This document shows positions 8,381 through 16,300 of a stretch of DNA of 64,000 bases, piece by piece. The notes below the pieces were generated by a model. The model searched no databases. It was not told the DNA's origin and saw nothing but the letters and a program-made list of their open reading frames with translations. This DNA is from Scytonema hofmannii PCC 7110 (GTDB lineage Bacteria > Cyanobacteriota > Cyanobacteriia > Cyanobacteriales > Nostocaceae). The DNA is taken from positions 4,608,436-4,672,435 of the forward strand of contig NZ_KQ976354.1 of NCBI RefSeq assembly GCF_000346485.2. The letters are read 5' to 3'. How positions within the stretch are numbered: position 1 is the stretch's first letter; every line of letters begins with the position of its first letter. The position numbers and the translations under genes were made by a program.

Positions 8381-9568
8381 AATGGCGACATCCACTTGTA
8401 AGCCAGTTAATCCTGCTACTTTTTGGCTGTCTTTTGGATTATCGATGCGGATTTTTACTGGAATGACTCTACGATCTGTTTCTGCAGCTGGATTGACGCT
8501 TAAAATATTTTGTCTGTCAACTTGCAAACCAATACTGCTGACAGTTCCTTGTAATGCTCCAGAAAAAGCTGTGCTGGTAATTGTGGCTTTTTGACCTACG
8601 CGAACTTTATTAATATCGGTCTGATAAACTTCTGCTTCCACATACATTTGAGATATTTTTCCAATCTCAACGATTCCGTCGCTGCTGTTTACCTCTCCTG
8701 TTTTGGCATGAACTTTTAAAACTTGACCATTTATGGGAGATACAAGCTTTGTTAAATCTAGGTCTGCTTTTGATTGTTGAACGGCTGTACGCGCACTATT
8801 AACTTCGGCTTCTGCTAGCTGAACGTCCACTCCGCGCACTTCTTGAATACTGTTCAACTTGGCTTTTGCCTCTTTGATTTGGTCTTTTAAGGTGTTGACA
8901 GTACTATCAAGGGTTGCTTTAGCTTCTCTCAGTTGTTGCTGTACGGTATCTTGCTGCAAGCGCTTGTTATCTGCTGTGGAAGCAGAAATTGCTCCTTCTT
9001 TATAAAGCTGTTGATAACGGTTATTCTCTGTTTGAGCATTGTCTAATTGCGCTTGCAAACGAGCAATAGTTGCTTGTTGTGAGGAAATATCTCCTTTTAA
9101 TTGCGATTCTAAGCGCGTGACGGTTGCTTTTTGCGCTTCAATATCTCCTCTTTTCGCCCCGGCTTTTATCTGTGCTAATTCGGCTTGAGCAACTTGCACT
9201 TTGTCTAAAGATTGCTGTAATGCTGCTTTTGCACGACCGTAACCTTCTAACGTCGCTATCACTTGTCCTGCTTGAATGCGATCGCTTTCCTCAACTAGCA
9301 GTTTTTCTACTCGAACACCACTTAAGGAACTTGGAGGAAACAATTTCGTGACTTTTCCTTGAGGCTGTAAACGTCCTAAAGCAGTTACCTCGATTTTAGG
9401 AGGAACAACATTTACGGTTTTGGGTACTTGAGTCGTGGGGGTATTATCTCGCCGTGCAAAACTGTAATAAAATATCAATCCAGTGGCTGAAGCGACGAGA
9501 ACTGCTAATATAAATCGCCAGCGATATGGGGGTTTGGTGTACAACTGGCTTTCTTTGTCTGCTGCCAT
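8360..9568 (-). CDS. hgdB: HlyD-type membrane fusion protein, DevB/HgdB-like
   Basis: A 402-residue periplasmic adaptor. The N-terminal anchor is at about residues 17-38 (FILAVLVASATGLIFYY). The first lipoyl half-motif follows (VEKLLVEESDRIQAGQVIA), then a long alpha-hairpin rich in A, Q, K and L (about residues 110-265). The second lipoyl half is SPINGQVLKVHAKTGEV, followed by the beta-barrel domain. This is the architecture of DevB. It is the first gene of the leftward run, with the permease gene 88 bases downstream, and corresponds to HgdB of Anabaena PCC 7120. It would bridge the inner-membrane permease to a TolC-like channel. The last residues are encoded by a tandem heptamer repeat, so the C-terminus may differ from relatives. 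Confidence 0.85.
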   Translation of the reverse strand: MAADKESQLYTKPPYRWRFILAVLVASATGLIFYYSFARRDNTPTTQVPKTVNVVPPKIEVTALGRLQPQGKVTKLFPPSSLSGVRVEKLLVEESDRIQAGQVIATLEGYGRAKAALQQSLDKVQVAQAELAQIKAGAKRGDIEAQKATVTRLESQLKGDISSQQATIARLQAQLDNAQTENNRYQQLYKEGAISASTADNKRLQQDTVQQQLREAKATLDSTVNTLKDQIKEAKAKLNSIQEVRGVDVQLAEAEVNSARTAVQQSKADLDLTKLVSPINGQVLKVHAKTGEVNSSDGIVEIGKISQMYVEAEVYQTDINKVRVGQKATITSTAFSGALQGTVSSIGLQVDRQNILSVNPAAETDRRVIPVKIRIDNPKDSQKVAGLTGLQVDVAISVTSDQ

Positions 9569-10671
9569 ATTTTTATCTCAATTATGCTGGTCTACATTCA
9601 GTTATTGGCGAACAGTTATCAATACTAAATACTAATAAGTGGCTGTTCTTCATCAAATTCCATCAGTTATTGCTTGACTGGATAAACTGATGAACATTGA
9701 CTTATTACGGTAATTTGATAACTGTTGTGTGAAATAAGAACCCTGTCACAAATAGCCGATCTCAAGCAAAACGAAGGGCTGCTGGAGAGAAATTGCAAAA
9801 ACTTGTTCACCATATTCGCAAAAAACTTTTATTTTGTCAATCGAAATCATTTATTTGGTTAGTGGTTAGTGGTTAGTTGTTAGTTGTTGGTAGGGGAGCA
9901 AGGCATTGCGCCCTTATATGATTAAAATGCTTTTTATCCGTACCTAGAGCATCGGTCTAGTAATCCCAAAAACCTGGTTTCTTCAAGTTGAGCATACGAG
10001 ATATCAAGCTTGACCACAAAGAGATACCTGGTTTTTTGCCTCCTTTTTGACTCATAGACTGGTGCTCTAGTGAGTGAAAATTCTAAGTACAGAGCCTGTA
10101 AGGTGTAGGTTTTAAAACAACCGTGTTGCTTTGTATTTTTTCAATCTTTCCAATGAGAACATCTCCTAATTTTCTATGAATTTTATATTTAAAATTTTTT
10201 ATTCGTAGAAAATGTTCCATAAACTACAGAAAGTTTTTCAAAACCCTTTATGACAGTAAATAATCATTTTTATTTATCATTTCACTCGCTAATTCGGGGA
10301 ACTTTCTGGTGATAGGTGCCTTCATTGACTCTAAGTCAACTGACACTAAGAGCAGTAGATAATATGAAGCATAGACCCTTAAAAGTGAATAGAGGCAAAT
10401 TATACAGAACAAGTTCAAAATTTTAAATCTTGAAACTTGTACACTGATTTAATAGCTTCATTCTATGGTTTTCAAAGAATGTGTAAAGTTCATTTTGCAC
10501 TTTACAACCCAAACTTCATACTGAATCCGGTTCTTAGTAACGGTTGCAATTCATAAGACATTTTCATCAGGCTTATCACAAAATTCATGTTTCTGAGAAC
10601 ACTGATGAAATATATTAAGGATGTCTTATTGTTGGTACTTTCACTACTAACAATACTCAAGAACAGCGCTT
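9569..10671. other. Long divergent intergenic region between hgdB and ParB-like gene
   Basis: About 1.1 kb without a credible gene. It must hold the promoters of both the leftward hgd run and the rightward hgl operon. Visible items are a GGTTAGT heptamer tract (9859-9892), the dispersed repeat AAAACCTGGTTTCTTCAAG (9968-9986), a short TTGACT-CTA-AGTCAA inverted repeat (10325-10339) and the leader palindrome described separately. I could not identify a canonical NtcA site (GTA-N8-TAC) with confidence. Confidence 0.6.
10553..10629 (+). promoter_or_regulatory. Two-part inverted repeat upstream of ParB-like gene
   Basis: ATAAGACAT (10553-10561) pairs with ATGTCTTAT (10621-10629), and TTTCATCAG (10562-10570) pairs with CTGATGAAA (10602-10610). 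A ten-base bulge separates the two right-hand segments. The palindrome ends 42 bases before the ATG. It could be an operator for the adjacent ParB-domain protein or an RNA leader hairpin; the sequence alone cannot tell. Confidence 0.45.
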
Positions 10672-12057
10672 ATGCCTATAAAGTCAGTATCCATAGACAA
10701 GATCAAATATGGTTCTAACCGCCGTCCCGTAAATGATGAAAAAGTGAAGGAATTGAAGGATTCCATTCAAGCTAACGGTCTATTAAACCCAATTACAGTG
10801 GATAGCAAGCTCAACTTGATTGCTGGACTGCACCGTCTGACGGCGTGTAAGCAATTGGGAGTTGAGAAAATCGAGTGCAATGTTGTTGATTATGACGATG
10901 TTGACCAAAGCCGCTTGGCGGAGATTGATGAGAATTTTATCCGCAATGAACTAGAAATTCTAGAGCGTGCGGAACTGTTATTGGAGCGCGAGCGCATTTT
11001 AGACCGATTGGGGCTAAGGGCTAAACCGGGAGACAATCAATACACTTACAAGGGACGTGAAACTGTTTCGCAAGTACCTAAAACAACCACAGATTTAGCA
11101 AGAGAAATTGGATACAGCGAGCGCAGTTTGCAGCATGACAAGCAAATTGCACGAGATATTCACTCCTGTGTTAAAGAACAAATCAAGGGAACGCCACTTG
11201 CTAACATGAAGACGGAGCTACTAAAAATAGCGCGGACTGGAGGTCAAGAACGAGCCTTTGCAAAACAAGCAGAACTTGCTTTAGAGGCTGCTAAATCAAA
11301 GGGAGATGAAGAAGAAGCATTAAGGCAAGCCAGAAGTGCCGCACACTGGCGGTTAAGGCAACAAGAGATACAAGTACAAGCCATGAAAAACTCTATGGTA
11401 AAGGTAAAGAGAGAGACTAAGTTGGCTCTCAAAGACCATGCTGTTCAACCCGAGCAGCAAATCCAGAAAGCCACAATGGTAACCAACCAGGTTTCAGTCA
11501 AAGTTGGTGAGGAATGGAAATTAGGTCAGCATATCGCCTGTTGTAGTAATACATCTGGCGAACAATTCACAAACTTGCTTCCCGACCGCGCCGCCCTTGC
11601 GATCGCAACTCTTTCCCCAAACTGGAACCATGATTACCTAGTCGATAGGGCTAGAATCGTCGCCGTACTGCGATCGGAAGGTTACATTTATGAATTTTAC
11701 CATCGTCAGAGGATGCCGTTCCAGTATGAATTAATTCTCGGTAACATATATGTAGGTCTTTTTTCTCGCGAATCGATACCCAAACCACAAGCACCAATCA
11801 ATATTGATGGAGTAGAGGGTATAGTCAACTATTTGTTGCATTTGTACACCAATCCAAGTAACTCTGTGATAGCCCCTTTTATGGGACAAGCTGAAATTCT
11901 CATTACCTGTGAAAGAATGGGACGTATCTGTTTTATTGGAGATGAAAATCCTGAATTGGTGAGTCGCGGAATCATACGATGGCAAGCATGGACTGGAAAA
12001 CAAGGTCAAAAAACAGAATCACGGAGAATAGAGTCACGAAATTATGTGCATAACTAG
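10672..12057 (+). CDS. ParB-like nuclease-domain protein with degenerate DNA methyltransferase region
   Basis: 461 residues. Residues 1-95 form a ParB/Srx domain with the hallmark LIAGLHRLTACKQLG (about 48-62). A helix-turn-helix-like segment follows (TTDLAREIGYSERSLQ, about 135-150), then a charged coiled-coil stretch. The C-terminal part (about 285-445) reads like an N4/N6 DNA methyltransferase. Near residue 401, APFMGQAEILITCERMGR matches the usual DPFMGSGTTLIACE block, and IIRWQAWTGK matches its end. However, the SAM-binding G-x-G-T-T core is lost, and the DPPY position is replaced by LSPNW. It is therefore probably catalytically inactive. It heads the rightward hgl operon, so a DNA-binding or regulatory role there is possible but unproven. 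Confidence 0.7.
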   Translation: MPIKSVSIDKIKYGSNRRPVNDEKVKELKDSIQANGLLNPITVDSKLNLIAGLHRLTACKQLGVEKIECNVVDYDDVDQSRLAEIDENFIRNELEILERAELLLERERILDRLGLRAKPGDNQYTYKGRETVSQVPKTTTDLAREIGYSERSLQHDKQIARDIHSCVKEQIKGTPLANMKTELLKIARTGGQERAFAKQAELALEAAKSKGDEEEALRQARSAAHWRLRQQEIQVQAMKNSMVKVKRETKLALKDHAVQPEQQIQKATMVTNQVSVKVGEEWKLGQHIACCSNTSGEQFTNLLPDRAALAIATLSPNWNHDYLVDRARIVAVLRSEGYIYEFYHRQRMPFQYELILGNIYVGLFSRESIPKPQAPINIDGVEGIVNYLLHLYTNPSNSVIAPFMGQAEILITCERMGRICFIGDENPELVSRGIIRWQAWTGKQGQKTESRRIESRNYVHN

Positions 12058-12092
12058 TTGTAAAGACGCTCTGAATGAAAGCGTCTTTGCAA
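12058..12092 (+). terminator. Hairpin terminator-like stem after ParB-like gene
   Basis: TTGTAAAGACGCT (12058-12070) pairs with AGCGTCTTTGCAA (12080-12092), a 13-pair stem with one G-U pair and a nine-base loop, starting right after the stop codon. There is no strong T-run, so termination is likely but not certain. Confidence 0.55.
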
Positions 12093-12826
12093 GAATTTGT
12101 GATGCATTTCTCGCTCTTGTACAATATCACGTCCTCCCAATTTACATTGATTTTTATGAACTTATAGAAGTTTTCTAGAAAGTTATCGAATTTACAAAAC
12201 CATTATTTTCTTACTCTACAGCAATTTCCTTTCTTAGTAGATTTCTCTTGTGGGGTGGGCATCCTTTGCCCGCCCTCTTTTATAGAACGGGCGAGGACGC
12301 CCGTACCACAAGAAAGAAAATGCTGGTTTTGGTCTTATCTAAACTGTATTGCACAATATCTGGTTTTTGGTGGGTAGTCCCCACCCATCTGTTTGGATAA
12401 GAATTTTATAGAATTTTGAAGGTTGGAAACAAAACTTCTGTAAAACAAAATTGATTGAAAAACTGTCACCAAGGATATTATTCAACATAATCGTAATGCA
12501 CTATACTTTTGCAAATTTACAAAAAGTTCATATATGCAACCATTTTATTGTTTATAAAAACATTTAAAAAAACCGATTCAATCTCTGTTGGTTGTGCTAG
12601 TGTTTTTAGTAATTATCACGTTTCTAGCCGAGCGGGTATTTTTTTTAGTTTATTGAGAGCGAAAAACTAAAATTAACCGAATTGCTGAGACTCAGTGAGA
12701 CTTCGAGCGGTGGTTTGAGTTATTTACTTTTGTGGAAAGAGAGGAGTGCGCTTTGTGTAACGAATTTGTCAAATATAATTTGAACAAATTCCATAGAATA
12801 TGTTGTCTTAAGCGTCAAAATCGTCT
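12093..12826. other. Intergenic region before small hgl-locus gene
   Basis: About 730 AT-rich bases with no supported gene. The palindromic CTTGTG...CACAAG element lies at 12248-12312. The last 200 bases (after about 12600) include several T-rich tracts and presumably the promoter for the small gene at 12827. No recognised riboswitch or tRNA is visible. Confidence 0.5.
12248..12312. repeat. 65-bp palindromic element with CTTGTG/CACAAG ends
   Basis: It begins with TTGTGGGGTGGGC, passes through TTTGCCCGCCC and TATAGAACGGGCG, and ends CGCCCGTACCACAAG. Two nested GC-rich stems are bounded by inverted TTGTGG/CCACAA ends. A closely similar copy lies at 33169-33232 and a half copy at 3892-3919. Confidence 0.7.
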
Positions 12827-13102
12827 ATGGCATTTATCAAGATACAAAACGTAATCATTAACACTAACTATGTGGTCGCAGTTAAGTTAAATAATCAAAC
12901 TAGCATTGGAGAAAATAGCATTTCTGTTCTAATAAGTACTCCAAAGTTTTCGCTCTTGAGTCCGGAAACACTTTCTCAAGATTCTCAGGATTCGTGTCAA
13001 GACGAATGGGTTGAATTTACTGGACAAGCCGCGATCGCATTACAAGACTATTTTACGAGCTTTAACAATGTTATTGACCTACTGTCGAATTATGAATTAT
13101 GA
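12827..13102 (+). CDS. Small conserved-type hypothetical protein in hgl locus
   Basis: 91 residues starting at ATG 12827 (MAFIKIQNVIINTNYVVAV). Composition is strand-rich in the first half, with an acidic WVEFTGQAAIALQDYF segment and a leucine-rich end. There is no signal peptide, membrane segment or known motif. The pattern of I/V-rich strands around N-x-N resembles small cyanobacterial proteins that begin with a residue-by-residue beta hairpin. It lies between the ParB-like gene and hglE, where Anabaena PCC 7120 also has small genes. Function unknown; co-expression with hglE is plausible. Confidence 0.6.
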   Translation: MAFIKIQNVIINTNYVVAVKLNNQTSIGENSISVLISTPKFSLLSPETLSQDSQDSCQDEWVEFTGQAAIALQDYFTSFNNVIDLLSNYEL

Positions 13103-13342
13103 ATTGAAAGTTTCAGCATTCAGCATTCAGCATTCATAATTCAAAAGATGAACAAGTTATCAGCGAACAGTATATAGTTATCTTTTCAGGCAAAAAGAAA
13201 AAATTCTCCCACAAATTCCCTAACTTCAGTTATGGGTATTACTGAATTGCGATCGCTATTAACTGTTAACTGTTAACTATTCATCCCCAGAAAGAGCAAG
13301 TACACTAAATGACCCACGCTATCAACTATTACGATTTCTCCT
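13103..13342. repeat. hglE upstream region with short repeats
   Basis: It contains a GAATTATGAATTG/CATAATTC inverted repeat enclosing three CAGCATT units (13091-13142), then GTTAACT units near 13260-13280. The hairpin directly follows the small gene and may separate it from hglE. The ribosome site before ATG 13343 is weak. Confidence 0.55.
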
Positions 13343-16300
13343 ATGTCTGCTCATTCAATTGATAATGCCTTGGCGGAGTTAGCAGCCGAAATAAGTCATT
13401 TTGAAAAGGTTGTCAACAGGTGTATTGAGGAAAAAAAAATGATGCCGGAGCAATCTATGTCAATCGATAAAATTAACAGAAAATTACAAAATAGCCCTAT
13501 AGCCATCATTGGTATGGCTTCTCTGTTTGCTAAATCTAGAAACTTACAGGAATACTGGCAAAACATTCTTAACAAACAAGACTGTATTACTGATGTTCCA
13601 TCAACACACTGGAATATCGACGAGTACTACGATCCAAATCCCAGAACACCAGAAGAAAAAACCTACTGCAAGCGAGGTGGGTTTATTCCTTACGTTGATT
13701 TTGACCCCATGGAGTTTGGAATACCCCCCAGCATTTTAGAAGTCACAGATGTTGCACAACTTTTAAGTTTGGTTGTTGCAAAAGAAGCAATGGAAGATGC
13801 AGGCTATGATGCTTCTCGCGAGTTTAATCGTGAAACGATTGGGGTTATCTTGGGTGTAGCGGGAAGCCAATTGGGATTGCCACTGGCTGCACGGTTAGAG
13901 TATCCGGTTTGGGAAAAGGTTCTAAAAAGTAGTGGTTTATCCGATGAGGATACCCAAAAAATTATCAAGAAAATCAAAAGCGCTTACGTAAACTGGGATG
14001 AGAATGCTTTCCCTGGAATGTTAGGGAACGTAGTTGCAGGTAGAATTGCCAACCGCTTGAACTTAGGTGGTATCAATTGTGTTGTAGATGCTGCTTGTGC
14101 GAGTTCCTTTGCTGCTTTAAAAATGGCAATTAGCGAACTCATAGAACACCGTTGTGACATGATGGTGACTGGTGGAGTAGATACGGACAACACCATCATG
14201 GCGTATATGTGTTTCAGCAAAACACCAGCTGTTTCTCCTAGCGATAATGTCAAACCCTTTGATGCCAAATCAGATGGGATGATGCTGGGTGAAGGTATTG
14301 GTATGGTTTTACTCAAGCGTCTGGATGATGCAGTAAGAGACAATGACAAAATTTATGCAGTCATTAAGGGTATTGGCACCTCCAGCGATGGGCGCTTTAA
14401 GAGCATTTACGCACCTCGACAAGAAGGACAAGTAAAAGCGTTGCAGCGTGCTTATGAAGATGCTGGCTTTGCACCTGAGACTGTCTCTTTGATTGAAGCA
14501 CACGGTACAGGAACTTTAGCTGGAGACCCTACGGAATTTGCATCCATAAACCAGTTCTTCGGAGAAAATAACTCTAAAAAGCAGTACATCGCACTCGGTA
14601 CTGTTAAGTCTCAAATTGGACACACTAAAGCAGCTGCTGGCGCGGCGAGTCTGATTAAGACTGCTTTAGCACTGCATCACAAAATTTTACCTCCTACGAT
14701 CAACATCACTCAACCAAACCCCAAACTCAACATTACAAACTCGCCTTTCTATTTAAATACAGAAACTAGACCTTGGATTCGTGTGGAAGGAGAAGCACCC
14801 AGACGTGCTGGTATCAGTTCATTTGGCTTTGGCGGTACAAACTATCACGTTGTATTAGAAGAATACGAAGCTCCAAAAGAACAAACATACCGAGTCCACA
14901 GCACTCCCAACGAGATTTTGTTGTTTGCTCAAACCCCCACACAGTTACTAGCTAGCTGTGAAGAAATGCTCGCTAAACTGCTATCGGAAGCAGGAGCCAA
15001 AAATTATGCAGAACTGGTAGAGGCGTCTAAATCCCAAGAAATTCCGCTAAGTGCAGCAAGAATTGGGTTTGTTGCAGAGTCTTGTGCTGAAACTTGTAAA
15101 TTATTACAGATCGGTATTGACTTACTCAAGAATAAAACTTCTGCTCCATCATGGGAACATCCTCAAGGTATTTTTTACCGTCAAACAGGTATAGAGCTTG
15201 AAGGGAAAATCGTTGCTTTGTTCTCCGGTCAAGGTTCTCAGTACTTGAATATGGGTCGGGAATTGGGAATAAATTTCCCTGTGATGCAGCATCTGTTTGG
15301 CTACATGGATAGCCTTTTGCTCAAAGATAATTTGCAAACCCTCTCGAGCATAGTTTTTCCCCATTCTGTCTTTGAAGAAGCAGAAAAGAACGCTCAAGTA
15401 GCTGCTTTACAAAGGACAGAATATGCTCAACCAGCAATTGGAATGCTGAGTGCAAGCCTGTACAAAATATTACAACAAACTGGTTTCAAAGCAAATTTTG
15501 CTGCAGGGCATAGCTTTGGAGAACTGACAGCTTTATGGGCTGCAGGAGTGTTAAGCGAAGAAGATTATTGCTTCCTCGTGAAAGCTAGAGGTCAAGCCAT
15601 GGCAGCTCCTCAAGACCCCGATTATGATGCAGGGGCTATGCTGGCGGTGAAAGAAGAAGTCGGCAAAATAGAAGGTCTTTTAAAACAGTATCCAAAGGTA
15701 TCTGTTGCCAATCTAAATTCTCCCCGTCAAGTTGTATTGGCTGGTCCGGCTGCAGAAATCGCAAAATTGCGCCTAGTTTTACAGGAGCAAGGATTAACTG
15801 CTATATCTCTACCCGTGTCTGCAGCTTTCCACACGCCATCGATCGCTTTTGCTCAAAAAGCTTTTGCGAATGCGATTAAGTCCGTTAAATTCCAAAACGC
15901 AAAAATACCTGTTTACACTAACGTCACCGCAAAGCAATATCCTCAAGAAGCACAGGCTATTCAAACAATCCTCGAAAACCACCTGAGCAATCCAGTGCTG
16001 TTTAAGCAGGAAATCGAACATATTTATGCAGCAGGCGGCTATTGCTTTGTTGAATTTGGTCCGAGGAAAATTCTCACAGGGCTAGTGCAAGAAATTTTAG
16101 GCGATCGCCCTCATATGACTGTCGCCTTAAATCCCAGCACTCAAAAGAATAGCGATCGCGCTCTTCGAGAAGCCGTCGTGCAATTGCGCGTCGCTGGTAT
16201 GCCATTAAAAAATCTTGACCCCTATCAATTGCCACCAACGGTACCGCCAACCAAGAAAACCAAAGGATTGACCGTACCATTAAATGGCATTAATTACGTG

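Noticed and set aside
9569-10671. NtcA or DevH binding sites in the divergent control region
   Set aside because: I searched by eye for GTA-N8-TAC and found no convincing match at a suitable spacing from a promoter.
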